64,000 bases of DNA from Burkholderiales bacterium. GTDB lineage: Bacteria > Pseudomonadota > Gammaproteobacteria > Burkholderiales > JAEUOS01. The stretch spans positions 232,321-296,320 of the forward strand of contig JAEUOR010000074.1 of assembly GCA_016790635.1 (NCBI GenBank), written 5' to 3'. The notes under the pieces are model-generated. The model did no database searches. It had not been told where the DNA came from and saw only the letters and a list, made by a program, of their open reading frames with translations. Position numbers and translations under genes: made by a program. Positions 1 through 8,409 of this stretch are shown here, piece after piece. Numbering within the stretch: position 1 is the stretch's first letter; every line of letters starts with the position of its first letter.

Positions 1-1
1 G

Positions 2-322
2 ACGGCGCAGGGCAGGAAGCCGATGGTCATCGTCCCCTACGCGCTGGATTCCAACGACATGAAGTTCTGGACCGACCCGGCGCTCTCGCCCGATGCCTGG
101 CTCAAGTACGCGATCGACTCCTTCGAGTGGCTGTATGAAGAAGGCCGCGACGCGCCGCGCATGATGTCCTTTGGCGTGCACCTGCGCATCGTCGGCAGGC
201 CGGGTCGCATCGGCGCATTCGACCGCTTCCTGGCCCATGTGAGCGCACGGCCCGGCGTCTGGATCACCACGCGCAAGGCGATCGCAGAACATTTCGCCAG
301 GCAGGTTCCCGCGCCGGCCTGA
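2..322 (+). CDS. Polysaccharide deacetylase family protein (PuuE/allantoinase-like), 3' end only
   Basis: This is the C-terminal ~106 residues of a protein whose start lies left of the window. The piece has VPYALDSNDMKFW, then a region with MSFGVHLRIVGRPGR, and ends in a segment (GVWITTRKAIAEHF) typical of the last beta-alpha unit of NodB-fold deacetylases of the PuuE type. PuuE relatives hydrolyse allantoin or related cyclic amides and amidated sugars; the catalytic Asp/His residues would lie upstream and cannot be checked. The reading frame is open to the left edge, so the methionine at 23 is probably internal. The next gene begins 53 bases downstream on the same strand. Family fairly secure, substrate unknown. 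Confidence 0.75.
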   Translation, partial: TAQGRKPMVIVPYALDSNDMKFWTDPALSPDAWLKYAIDSFEWLYEEGRDAPRMMSFGVHLRIVGRPGRIGAFDRFLAHVSARPGVWITTRKAIAEHFARQVPAPA

Positions 323-352
323 CGGCGCACCTACCACCGGCCTGACGGCGCA
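314..352 (+). repeat. 16-bp direct repeat, two tandem copies with 23-bp period
   Basis: The 16-mer CCGGCCTGACGGCGCA occurs at 314-329 and again at 337-352. The first copy contains the stop codon of the deacetylase gene. It looks like a small tandem duplication in the intergenic spacer, with no obvious function. Confidence 0.8.
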
Positions 353-375
353 ACCCCCATTTTTCGGAGCAAGCA

Positions 376-1554
376 ATGACGGTACCTACCCCCGCGCGCG
401 TCGTACGCGAAACCGACCCCGAGGTCGAAGCCGCCCTCCTGGAACAGATCGACCGCTGGCTCAGGAAGGATGTCGAACCGCACGTCATGAAGATGGAGCA
501 TGACGACATCTACCCGCATGACATGGTCGCGCAGATGAAGGCCTTCGGCCTTTTCGGCGCGGTCATCGACCCGCAGTACGGCGGCATGGGCCTCTCCGCC
601 TCGACCTATGCGCGCATCGTCACGCGCATTTCGGAGGTGTGGATGTCGCTGACCGGCATCTTCAACTCCCACCTGATGATGGCGACCTTAGTCGAGAAGT
701 ACGGCAACGACGAGCAGAAGCAGCGCCTCCTGCCGCGCATGGTCACCGGCGAGCTGCGCGGCGGACTCGGATTGACCGAACCGGATGCCGGCACCGACCT
801 GTCGGCGCTGAAACTCAAGGCCGAGCGCCAGGGCGACCACTACGTCGTCAACGGCACCAAGACCTGGATCTCCAATGGCATCGAGGGCAGCGCCTTCGCG
901 GTGCTGGCGCGCACCTCGGCCAGCGCGGACAACCCGCGCCGCGGCCTGTCGATGTTCATCATGGAGAAGGGCCCCGGATTCAGGCACTCGAAAAAACTGG
1001 AGAAACTCGGCTACAAGGGAATCGATTCGGCAGAACTGGTGTTCGAGAACTACCGCGTGCCGGCGGCCAACCGCCTGTCCGACGAGGGCCATGGCTTCTA
1101 TCTTGCCGCCGGCGGGCTGGAACTGGGGCGCATCAACGTCGCTGCGCGCGGTGTTGGCATCGCCAATGCGGCGCTCAAGGAATCGGTCAAGTATTCGCAG
1201 ATGCGCAAGACCTTCGGCAAGCCGATCTGCGAGCATCAGGCCATCCAGTTGAAGCTGGGCGAGATGGCCACCCGCTGCGAAGCCGCAAGGCTCCTGGTCG
1301 AGCAGGCCGCCCGCGCCTACGACCGCGGCCAGCGCTGCGACATGGAGGCCGGCATGGCCAAGTACTTCGCTTCCGAATCGGCGGTCGAGAACGCGCTGGA
1401 GTCCATGCGCATCCACGGCGGCTACGGCTATTCGACCGAGTTCCCGGTCGAGCGACTGCTGCGCGACGCCCCGCTCATGTGCATCGGCGAAGGCACCAAC
1501 GAAATGCAGCGCATCATCATCGCGCGCCAGCTGATCGAGCGTAACCGCATCTGA
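376..1554 (+). CDS. Acyl-CoA dehydrogenase
   Basis: The 392-residue protein has the normal length of an FAD-dependent acyl-CoA dehydrogenase, which oxidises acyl-CoA to trans-2-enoyl-CoA and passes electrons to ETF. The sequence shows an N-terminal helical domain, the flavin/substrate segment GGLGLTEPDAGTDLSALK (about 131-148), VNGTKTWISNG, the helix RKTFGKPICEHQAIQ and the C-terminal GGYGYSTEFPVERLLRD. In the EGT motif of IGEGTNEMQR, Glu372 is at the place of the catalytic base of medium-chain type enzymes. A GGAG ribosome site lies at 366-369. It heads a run of CoA genes (two CoA-transferases and an enoyl-CoA hydratase), so it probably acts on a specific organic acid rather than in general beta-oxidation. 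Exact substrate is unknown. Confidence 0.93.
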   Translation: MTVPTPARVVRETDPEVEAALLEQIDRWLRKDVEPHVMKMEHDDIYPHDMVAQMKAFGLFGAVIDPQYGGMGLSASTYARIVTRISEVWMSLTGIFNSHLMMATLVEKYGNDEQKQRLLPRMVTGELRGGLGLTEPDAGTDLSALKLKAERQGDHYVVNGTKTWISNGIEGSAFAVLARTSASADNPRRGLSMFIMEKGPGFRHSKKLEKLGYKGIDSAELVFENYRVPAANRLSDEGHGFYLAAGGLELGRINVAARGVGIANAALKESVKYSQMRKTFGKPICEHQAIQLKLGEMATRCEAARLLVEQAARAYDRGQRCDMEAGMAKYFASESAVENALESMRIHGGYGYSTEFPVERLLRDAPLMCIGEGTNEMQRIIIARQLIERNRI

Positions 1555-1610
1555 CTCGCCCGCTTCGGCGCACTCCCGTTCCGCTCACGAACAACCTGTC
1601 GGTCAAGGCA

Positions 1611-2768
1611 ATGAAACTCGCAGGCGTCAAGGTCGTCGAACTTTCGCAATTCCTGCCCGGTCCGCACCTGACCATGATGATGGCCGATCATGGCGCCGAG
1701 GTCATCAAGGTCGAGCCCTTTTCCGGCGAGCCTGCGCGCGAACTGGGCCTCTTCGAAGGCGGGCAGTCGGTGTGGTACCGCAACACGCACCGCGGCAAGA
1801 AGAGCCTCCGGCTCAATCTCAAGGACGCGCGCGGACGGGACATCCTCCTGCGCCTGTGTGAAAACGCCGATGTGCTCGTCGAATCGTTTCGCCCGGGCGT
1901 GGTCGACCGCCTCGGCATCGGCTACGACGCCGTGGCCGCGCGCGCGCCGCAGATCATCTACGCCTCGCTGTCCGCATTCGGCCAGAAGGGTCGTTATCGC
2001 GACCGGCCGGCGCACGACATGGCCATGCAGGCCATGGCCGGCCTCCTGGACTTCAACCGCGGCCGCGACGGCAAGCCCGCCAACCCCGCGATTCCTGCAG
2101 CCGACCTGACCGGTTCCTTGATGGCCTTGTCCGGCATCCTCATGGCCCTGTTGCGGCAACGCCAGACCGGCCGCGGCGACTACCTGGACATCTCCATGCA
2201 CGACTGCCTGCTGGCGTGGACGCCCAACGTCGCCGGCCCGGTGTTCGCGGAAAACCGCGACCATGTGGTCACGCATGCGCGCAACTGGGGCGGCGCGGCC
2301 TTCTACATGATCTACGACACCGCCGACGGCAAGGAAGTCGTGCTGGCCGGCATCGAGCACAAGTTCTGCGAGAACTTTCTCAACAAGGCCGGCCGGCCCG
2401 ACTTGATCCCCTTGACCCACGAGCCGCCCGGGCCGGTGCAGGAGCCGGTCAAGGCCTTCCTGCGCGAATGGTTCGGCGCACGGACGCAGGCGCAGGCACT
2501 GGAGTGGCTGGCGGACGTCGATGTCTGCTATGCACCGCTGCGCACCCTGAAGCAAAGCATGGATGACCCGAACACGAGCGAGCGCGGCATGTTGCTCAAG
2601 GACCCCCAGGGCAACCATCACCTGGGCGTGCCGATCAAGTTTCGCCACGAGCCGGCCGCACCGCGTCTGCGCGCGCCGGAATTGGGCGAGCATGCGCTGG
2701 AGGTATTGCAGGGTATCGGCATCGCCGCCGAGGAGGCACGGCAACTCGCCGCCGCTGGTGTCGTGTAG
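1611..2768 (+). CDS. CaiB/BaiF family (class III) CoA-transferase
   Basis: The protein has 385 residues, typical of formyl-CoA transferase relatives, which move CoA between carboxylic acids through an aspartyl-CoA anhydride. Near the N-terminus it has VVELSQFLPGPHL and ADHGAEVIKVEP, the usual start of the interlocked-ring fold. Asp165 in PAADLTGS fits the catalytic aspartate, followed by the RQTGRGDYLDISM segment. It lies 56 bases after the acyl-CoA dehydrogenase and just before another CoA-transferase of a different class, which suggests that the pathway activates its acid by CoA transfer. Donor and acceptor cannot be told from the sequence. Confidence 0.93.
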   Translation: MKLAGVKVVELSQFLPGPHLTMMMADHGAEVIKVEPFSGEPARELGLFEGGQSVWYRNTHRGKKSLRLNLKDARGRDILLRLCENADVLVESFRPGVVDRLGIGYDAVAARAPQIIYASLSAFGQKGRYRDRPAHDMAMQAMAGLLDFNRGRDGKPANPAIPAADLTGSLMALSGILMALLRQRQTGRGDYLDISMHDCLLAWTPNVAGPVFAENRDHVVTHARNWGGAAFYMIYDTADGKEVVLAGIEHKFCENFLNKAGRPDLIPLTHEPPGPVQEPVKAFLREWFGARTQAQALEWLADVDVCYAPLRTLKQSMDDPNTSERGMLLKDPQGNHHLGVPIKFRHEPAAPRLRAPELGEHALEVLQGIGIAAEEARQLAAAGVV

Positions 2769-2778
2769 TCTCGGCGCG

Positions 2779-4035
2779 ATGAAACCAGCTCCCCGCGCAA
2801 TCGAACCCGCCGCGCTCGACCTTCGCGAATTCATCCGCGCCGGCGACCTGATCGTCGTCGCGCAAGGACCCGCGGAGCCGACCACGCTCACGCGCGCGCT
2901 TCTTCGCCAGATCGAGAAGATCGGCCCGGTCACCGTCTTCCTGGGTGTAACCATGGCCGACACCTTCGGTCCGGATGCGCCGGCCGAACTGCGCTTCATG
3001 GCCTATGGCGGGGTCGGGCGCAACGCGGCGTTGGCGCGCGCCGGGCGTCTCACGGTCGTGCCCTGTCACTACTCGCAGTTGCCGGCTCTTTTCGCTTCCG
3101 GCGGACTCAAGGCCGACGTGGTGCTGTCGCACGCGGCGCGCCTGGCCGATGGCAGCAGCTTCACCCTCGGCGCCACCTTCGACGGCTATGTCAGCGCTGC
3201 GGCGCGCGGCGCACGCAGCGTGCTGCTGGAAGTCAGCCCGGCCAGTCCGCGCATCGCCGGGGGCGAACTCGATGCCGACATCCGCATCGATGCAGTCATC
3301 CCCACGGACGCGCCGCTCGTCAGCGTGGGGCCGGCGGCGGCCGGCGCGGCCGAGATGCGCATCGCCACCCACGTGGCGGGGCTGGTGGAGGACGGTGCGA
3401 CGCTGCAAATGGGCATCGGCGCGCTGCCGGACGCGATCCTCACCGCACTCAAGTCGCACCGGCGCTTGGGGATGCACTCCGGGCTCTTCACCGAGACGGC
3501 GATGGAATTGGTCGATGCCGGCGCGCTGGACAACTCGATGAAGCCTTTCGATACCGGCGTGTCGACCGTCGGCATGCTGGCTGGCAGCACGGACTTTTAT
3601 CGGCGCATCGACGGCGACGCGCGCCTCTACCTGCGCCCTGCGACCGTGACGCACGGCATCACCACGCTGGCGCAATTGCCCAGGTTCACCAGCCTCAATT
3701 CAGCGATCGAGGTCGATCTGACCGGCCAGGTGAATGCAGAAGTCGCCGGCGGCGCCTACATCGGCGGGTTTGGCGGACAGCTGGATTTCGTGCGCGGCGC
3801 GGCGGCGTCGCCGGGCGGAATCTCGATCATCGCGCTCCCGTCGACGACACGCGGTGACAGCGTGAGCCGCATCGCACGCACGCTCTCCGGACCGGTGACC
3901 ACCCCCTCGGCGGATGTCGACTGCGTTGTCACCGAATGGGGCGTTGCGCGCCTGAAAGGCGTACCGTTCGACGAACGCAGGAAGCGCCTGGTGGCGATCG
4001 CCCACCCGAAGTTCAGGGACGAGTTGTCGCGCTGA
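2779..4035 (+). CDS. Acetyl-CoA hydrolase/transferase family protein
   Basis: From the ATG at 2779 the protein has 418 residues, the expected size for 4-hydroxybutyrate/butyrate:acetate CoA-transferases and acetyl-CoA hydrolases. The frame is open further upstream, but that part has no family similarity and overlaps the preceding gene, so 2779 was chosen. Recognisable segments are LQMGIGALPDAIL, LGMHSGLFTE, SAIEVDLTGQVNAE (with the Glu that forms the glutamyl-CoA thioester in this family), GGYIGG-like GGAYIGGFGGQLDF and VVTEWGVARLKG. This is the second CoA-transferase in the run. It may recycle acetyl-CoA or activate the pathway acid. Confidence 0.9.
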   Translation: MKPAPRAIEPAALDLREFIRAGDLIVVAQGPAEPTTLTRALLRQIEKIGPVTVFLGVTMADTFGPDAPAELRFMAYGGVGRNAALARAGRLTVVPCHYSQLPALFASGGLKADVVLSHAARLADGSSFTLGATFDGYVSAAARGARSVLLEVSPASPRIAGGELDADIRIDAVIPTDAPLVSVGPAAAGAAEMRIATHVAGLVEDGATLQMGIGALPDAILTALKSHRRLGMHSGLFTETAMELVDAGALDNSMKPFDTGVSTVGMLAGSTDFYRRIDGDARLYLRPATVTHGITTLAQLPRFTSLNSAIEVDLTGQVNAEVAGGAYIGGFGGQLDFVRGAAASPGGISIIALPSTTRGDSVSRIARTLSGPVTTPSADVDCVVTEWGVARLKGVPFDERRKRLVAIAHPKFRDELSR

Positions 4036-4062
4036 CGCGCCCTCTTCGAGGAGGCAGGAAGC

Positions 4063-5082
4063 ATGAAACCGCGCGGCGTGCACCTGGTTGGCAGCGTGCC
4101 TCTGGCCGATCGTGCCGCCGTGTTCGGCTGCGTCTGCGAACATCTGGGGGAACATATCAAGCGCCTCCCCGACGGCGAGACCGGCACGCGCACCAACTGG
4201 ATCGCCTGGCAGGGCGCGGTGTTCGAAGGCATGGACACGCTCGTCGCCGAGGAGGCGGCACAGGGTTACATACGTCGCCCCAGGTTCCGCATCCGGCCGG
4301 GCGTCGATCCGACGAGCATCGCTTTCCCGCCGCTGGGCTATGCGCGCGAGGCGCTCGCGTCCTACGCCGAATTCGCGCGCGGCAAGGCGGATGGCCGCAT
4401 CCCCGCGCACATGAAGTTCCTGGTGTGTCTGCCGACACCCCTGGCGCCGCTGCACTCCTATGTGGCCGCCGAATCGATGGCCGCGCTGGAAGCGCCGTAT
4501 GAGCGTGCGCTCCTGGCCGAACTGTCCGCCATCGTCGCAGCGATCCCCGCGCGCGAGTTGGCCATCCAGTGGGACACCGCGATCGAGTTCGCGATCCTCG
4601 AGGGCGTGATGCCGACCTTCTACGCGTCACCGGAAGAGGACATCCTCGCACGCCTGGTGCGCTGGGGCGACGCCGTGCCCGCCGCGGTCGAGATGGGATT
4701 TCACCTCTGCTACGGCGACTCCGGGCACAGGCATTTCAAGGAGCCCGACGATACCGGCAAGCTGGTCATGGTGGCCAACCACCTGGCGACGAAGCTTGCG
4801 CGCCGGCTCGACTGGCTGCACCTGCCGGTGCCGCGCGCACGCGACGATGACGCCTACTACGCGCCTTTGGCCGGTTTGCACCTCGCCAGCGAGACCGAGC
4901 TCTACCTGGGACTGGTGCACCGCACCGACGGCGCCACCGGGACGACAAGGCGCATCGCGGCCGCGTCACGTGTCGTGCCGCGCTTCGGCATCGCCGCCGA
5001 GTGCGGGCTGGGGCGGCGCGATCCGGCCACGATCGCGGCGTTTCTCGCGCTGCACGCCGCGCTGGCCGACCCGCGGGCCTGA
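4063..5082 (+). CDS. MetE-like (UROD/MetE superfamily) protein of unknown function
   Basis: This 339-residue protein resembles the C-terminal TIM barrel of cobalamin-independent methionine synthase, but is distant. Visible landmarks are HLVGSVPL at the N-terminus, RLPDGETGTRTNW, the beta-strand IQWDTAIEF, GFHLCYGD (a His and Cys pair at the position of the zinc-binding HxC of MetE), and TELYLGLVHRTDG followed by FGIAAECGLGR (a second Cys). A GGAGG ribosome site precedes the ATG. Its place inside a CoA-acid catabolic run suggests a demethylation or methyl-transfer role, but that is inference. It is a different subfamily from the MetE-like protein at 53020-54162. Confidence 0.7.
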   Translation: MKPRGVHLVGSVPLADRAAVFGCVCEHLGEHIKRLPDGETGTRTNWIAWQGAVFEGMDTLVAEEAAQGYIRRPRFRIRPGVDPTSIAFPPLGYAREALASYAEFARGKADGRIPAHMKFLVCLPTPLAPLHSYVAAESMAALEAPYERALLAELSAIVAAIPARELAIQWDTAIEFAILEGVMPTFYASPEEDILARLVRWGDAVPAAVEMGFHLCYGDSGHRHFKEPDDTGKLVMVANHLATKLARRLDWLHLPVPRARDDDAYYAPLAGLHLASETELYLGLVHRTDGATGTTRRIAAASRVVPRFGIAAECGLGRRDPATIAAFLALHAALADPRA

Positions 5083-5144
5083 TTCCGCCGGGCGGCGGGC
5101 TCGGCTACACTGCGACGCCCCGAGCACTCAATACCGAACCTGCC

Positions 5145-5966
5145 ATGCCCAAGTCCTACGACCACTACACCTCGCTTGCCGTCAATCGCCACCCCGAAGG
5201 CGTGCTGGAAGTCGTCATGGGCGGCGCCAAGGTGGCGCAGGGAAAACTGGGCACCGCCGATCACGCCGGACACAAGGAACTGGCGACCATCTGGCGCGAC
5301 ATCTCCGACGACCCGGATGCGCGTGTCGCCATATTGCGCGGTGCAGGCAAGGGCTTCTCGGCCGGCGGCGATTTCGGCCTGGTCACCGACATGGCCAATG
5401 ATTTCAAGACCCGCACCCGCGTGTGGAAGGAAGCGCGCGATCTGGTCTACAACGTCATCAACTGCGACAAGCCGATCGTCTCGGCCATGCATGGCGCCGC
5501 GGTCGGCGCGGGCCTGGTCGCGGGGCTCCTGGCCGACATCCCGATCGCGGCCAAGAACGCGCGCATCGTCGATGGCCACACCCGCCTGGGCGTCGCCGCC
5601 GGCGATCACGCGGCGATCATCTGGCCGCTCCTGTGCGGCATGGCCAAGGCCAAGTACTACCTGATGCTGTGCGAGCCGATGTCGGGCGAAGAGGCCGAGC
5701 GCCTGGGGCTGGTCGCGCTGGCGGTGGAAGAGGATCAGCTGGTTGCGCGCGCCTTCGAGGTCGCCAACCGCCTCGCACGCGGTTCGCAGACCGCGATCCG
5801 CTGGACCAAGTACTCGCTCAACAACTGGCTGCGCATGATGGGCCCGACCTTCGATTCCTCGCTGGCGCTGGAATTCATGGGTTTTGCCGGGCCGGACGTG
5901 CACGAGGGCGTGGCCAGCCACAAGGAGCGCCGCGCGCCCAAGTTCGACCCGGACTGCCCGATCTGA
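5145..5966 (+). CDS. Enoyl-CoA hydratase/isomerase family protein
   Basis: From ATG 5145 the protein has 273 residues, standard for crotonases. It has the oxyanion-hole segment AILRGAGKGFSAGGDFGLV and the second oxyanion segment KPIVSAMHGAAVGAGLVAGLLAD. The usual catalytic Glu pair is not clearly conserved: the segment after the second loop reads GHTRLGVAAGDHAAIIWP. This is common in crotonase members with hydrolase, lyase or isomerase chemistry. The frame is open upstream, but that part overlaps the previous gene. It sits between the MetE-like gene and the flavoprotein monooxygenase, consistent with a dedicated acid degradation operon. The exact reaction is unknown. Confidence 0.9.
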   Translation: MPKSYDHYTSLAVNRHPEGVLEVVMGGAKVAQGKLGTADHAGHKELATIWRDISDDPDARVAILRGAGKGFSAGGDFGLVTDMANDFKTRTRVWKEARDLVYNVINCDKPIVSAMHGAAVGAGLVAGLLADIPIAAKNARIVDGHTRLGVAAGDHAAIIWPLLCGMAKAKYYLMLCEPMSGEEAERLGLVALAVEEDQLVARAFEVANRLARGSQTAIRWTKYSLNNWLRMMGPTFDSSLALEFMGFAGPDVHEGVASHKERRAPKFDPDCPI

Positions 5967-5984
5967 ATCGACACTGGCGGCTCG

Positions 5985-7637
5985 ATGAGCGAGTACTACG
6001 AGTATTTCGAATACCAGCGCCACGCGCCGCGACGCCCTGCGCTTGACGAGGCCGGCCGCGAAGCGGCGACGCACCGCGTCGCGATTGCCGGCGGCGGCCC
6101 GGTCGGCCTTGCCCTGGCACTGGGGTTGGCCAACCATGGCATCGCCTCGGTGGTGCTGGAAGCCGACGATAGCGTCTCGCACGGCAGTCGGGCGGCGTGC
6201 ATCTCGCGTCGTACCCAGGAAATTCTCGAACGCCTGGGGGTGGTGCGGCCGGTGCTGGAACGCGCGCTGCCCTGGACGGCGGGCACCAGCTACTACCGCG
6301 AGACGCCGGTATATCGGCTGGAAATGCCGATGGACGCGCGCCAGAAGTACTACCCGATGGTGAACCTCGAGCAGTGCTACTTCGAGCAGGACCTGGTCGA
6401 TGCCATCGCGCGACGCAATGATGGCCTGATCGACCTGCGCTGGCAGAGCCGCATCGCCGGCTTCGACAACGACGAGGACGGCGTGACCCTGCGCGTCTCG
6501 ACTCCGGCGGGTGACTATACGACCCGTGCGGACTGGCTCGTCGCCTGCGACGGCGCGAAGAGCGTAGTGCGCCAACAGCTCGGCCTGCGCTTCACGGGAT
6601 CGCAATACGAAGGCACTTACATCATCGTCGATATCCACCTGCAAAGCGCCTACCCGACCGAGCGCCGCGCCTGGTTCGATCCGCCCTCCAACCCGGGCTC
6701 GACCATCCTCATGCACAAGCAGCCGGGCGACATCTGGCGCGTCGACTACCAGCTGCGCGACGACGAAGACCCGGTCGAGGCGGTCAAGCCCGAGCAGGTG
6801 CTGCCGCGCGTCAAGGCGCACCTCGACTGGATCGGCGAGAGCGCATCCTGGCAGCCGGTGTGGATCTCGGCCTACAAGGCCAACTGCCTGACCCTCGAGC
6901 GCTACGACCATGGACGCGTGCTCTTCGCCGGCGATGCGGCGCACCTGGTACCGATATTCGGCGTGCGCGGGCTCAACTCCGGAGTGGACGACACGCACAA
7001 CCTGGCCTGGAAGCTGGCGCTGGTGGCGCGCGGCGTGGCCGGCGCGGGCCTCTTGCGCAGTTACTCCGAGGAACGCGTCTTCGCCGCGCGCGAGAACATG
7101 CGCCATGCCTCCAAGAGCACCGAGTTCATGGCGCCGCCCTCGCATGCGTTCAAGCTCATGCGCGAAGCCGCTCTGGGGCTGGCGGTGGCCGATCCGTTTT
7201 TCGCGACCCTCGTCAACCCGCGCCAGACCTCCAGCATCACCTACCCGACCTCACCTCTGGCACTGGAAGATGTCGATGCCTTCGTCGCCGGCCCGCCGCC
7301 GGGCGCGGTGCTTGCCGAGTGTCCGATCGAGCGCGACGGTCTGCCCGCCCACCTCACCGATCTCCTGGGCGCGCGCTTCACACTGTTGTCCTTGTGCGAC
7401 GCACGGCCCGATTGCGACGCGCGAGGCCTGACCGTGCCCCTGGCGCAGGTGTGGATCGCGCCCGCGCGCAATGCACTGGCAAATGCCTGGGATCGCAGCG
7501 GGCAATTGTTTCCCCTCTACGGTGCGCTGCCGCAAGCGCACTACCTGATCCGCCCCGATGGCCACGTGCTGGCGCGCTGGCACGCGCTCGATGCGGGTCG
7601 TATTTCCGCCGCCATCGCCGGTGCACTGGAAGGTTGA
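5985..7637 (+). CDS. FAD-dependent aromatic-ring monooxygenase (PheA/MhpA-type)
   Basis: The protein has 550 residues, matching class A flavoprotein hydroxylases with a C-terminal thioredoxin-like domain, such as 3-(3-hydroxyphenyl)propionate hydroxylase. It has the Rossmann motif VAIAGGGPVGLALALGLA (from about residue 30), the DG motif WLVACDGAKSVVRQQLG and the FAD ribityl-binding GD motif RVLFAGDAAHLVPIFGVRG. The C-terminal 120 residues are the variable domain (VLAECPIERDGLPAHLTDLLG, ending HYLIRPDGHVLARWHA). These enzymes use NAD(P)H and O2 to hydroxylate phenolic rings. It starts 19 bases after the crotonase gene and is followed immediately by a DUF2783-like gene. Confidence 0.92.
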   Translation: MSEYYEYFEYQRHAPRRPALDEAGREAATHRVAIAGGGPVGLALALGLANHGIASVVLEADDSVSHGSRAACISRRTQEILERLGVVRPVLERALPWTAGTSYYRETPVYRLEMPMDARQKYYPMVNLEQCYFEQDLVDAIARRNDGLIDLRWQSRIAGFDNDEDGVTLRVSTPAGDYTTRADWLVACDGAKSVVRQQLGLRFTGSQYEGTYIIVDIHLQSAYPTERRAWFDPPSNPGSTILMHKQPGDIWRVDYQLRDDEDPVEAVKPEQVLPRVKAHLDWIGESASWQPVWISAYKANCLTLERYDHGRVLFAGDAAHLVPIFGVRGLNSGVDDTHNLAWKLALVARGVAGAGLLRSYSEERVFAARENMRHASKSTEFMAPPSHAFKLMREAALGLAVADPFFATLVNPRQTSSITYPTSPLALEDVDAFVAGPPPGAVLAECPIERDGLPAHLTDLLGARFTLLSLCDARPDCDARGLTVPLAQVWIAPARNALANAWDRSGQLFPLYGALPQAHYLIRPDGHVLARWHALDAGRISAAIAGALEG

Positions 7638-7641
7638 CACC

Positions 7642-7827
7642 ATGCTCACGCCCGAGGAGCTCGACGAGACCTACACCCACGCCTGCCAGACCATGACCGG
7701 ACTGGGCGCCGACAAGACCGAACTGTTCCTGGCGCGCCTGTGCCTTCTGCTCATGAAGGAGGTCGGCAGCGCCGCACCCATCCTCTGCGCGATCGACGCC
7801 ACCGCACGCAGTGTGCGCGAAGGCTGA
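7642..7827 (+). CDS. DUF2783-like small protein
   Basis: The 61-residue acidic helical protein begins MLTPEELDETYTHAC and contains ALFLARL-like TELFLARLCLLLMKEVG. Length, start and the helix pattern fit DUF2783, a family of ~60-residue proteins often found beside flavoprotein monooxygenases. It starts 5 bases after the monooxygenase stop, so it is almost certainly co-translated and may assist that enzyme, but no function is established. It is too small for confident identification by eye. Confidence 0.65.
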   Translation: MLTPEELDETYTHACQTMTGLGADKTELFLARLCLLLMKEVGSAAPILCAIDATARSVREG

Positions 7828-7878
7828 TCGGCCGCGCGTACAATCGATGCAGTCCGTCCCGAGGTAGCAGGAAGCAAA

Positions 7879-8409
7879 GTGACAACAACGACCGACCCGT
7901 TCGAGTTCGTCAAGAGCCTTTGGGGCCAGATGGGCGTGCCCGGCTTTCCCGCCGCCGCCCCCGGCGCGCCGCCCATGCCGACCTTTTCCCCCGAGGATCT
8001 GGAGCGCCGCGTGGCCGAGCTGCGCCAGGTGCGCCAATGGCTGGAAATGAACCTGGGCGTGCTCAACATGCAGATCAACGCGTTGGAAATGCAGGCAGCC
8101 ACGCTGCGCGGCCTGAAAGCCACGCCAGGCGCCGACATCGTCGCGCGCGCGGCCGAGGCGATGCGTCAGGCCGCGGAAGGCTTAATGCCCTCTGGCGCCG
8201 CGACCGGGCAAGCGAGTGCGACAAGCGCAGAATCCGCTGCCGCCAAGGCCGCTGCCGCGGCGGCCGCCCCCTGGGCAGACCCGGCTGGTTGGGTGCAGTC
8301 CCTGCAAGGCGAGTTCGTCAAGAACATGCAGGCGATGGCGCCCCCGGTCGCCACGCCGTCCCGTCAGGCCGGACCGGCCAAGAGCACGCGCAAGCGCGCG
8401 CGTCCGTGA
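7879..8409 (+). CDS. phaM: PhaM-like polyhydroxyalkanoate granule-associated protein
   Basis: The 176-residue protein starts with GTG at 7879 (AGGAAGC upstream). It begins DPFEFVKSLWGQMGVPG, continues with the coiled-coil RRVAELRQVRQWLEMNLGVLNMQI and LEMQAATLRGLK, then an Ala-rich linker, and ends in a basic tail (SRQAGPAKSTRKRARP). This layout is that of PhaM of Cupriavidus and relatives, which activates PHB synthase PhaC and tethers PHB granules to the nucleoid through a basic C-terminus. The stop codon overlaps the next gene's GTG (GTGA). No phaC or phaP is in the window. Confidence 0.85.
   Translation: MTTTTDPFEFVKSLWGQMGVPGFPAAAPGAPPMPTFSPEDLERRVAELRQVRQWLEMNLGVLNMQINALEMQAATLRGLKATPGADIVARAAEAMRQAAEGLMPSGAATGQASATSAESAAAKAAAAAAAPWADPAGWVQSLQGEFVKNMQAMAPPVATPSRQAGPAKSTRKRARP

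Noticed and set aside
4902..7145. A 747-residue minus-strand open frame opposite the crotonase and monooxygenase genes
   Set aside because: Arg/His/Asp-rich antisense shadow caused by high G+C; the plus-strand genes have full family motifs.
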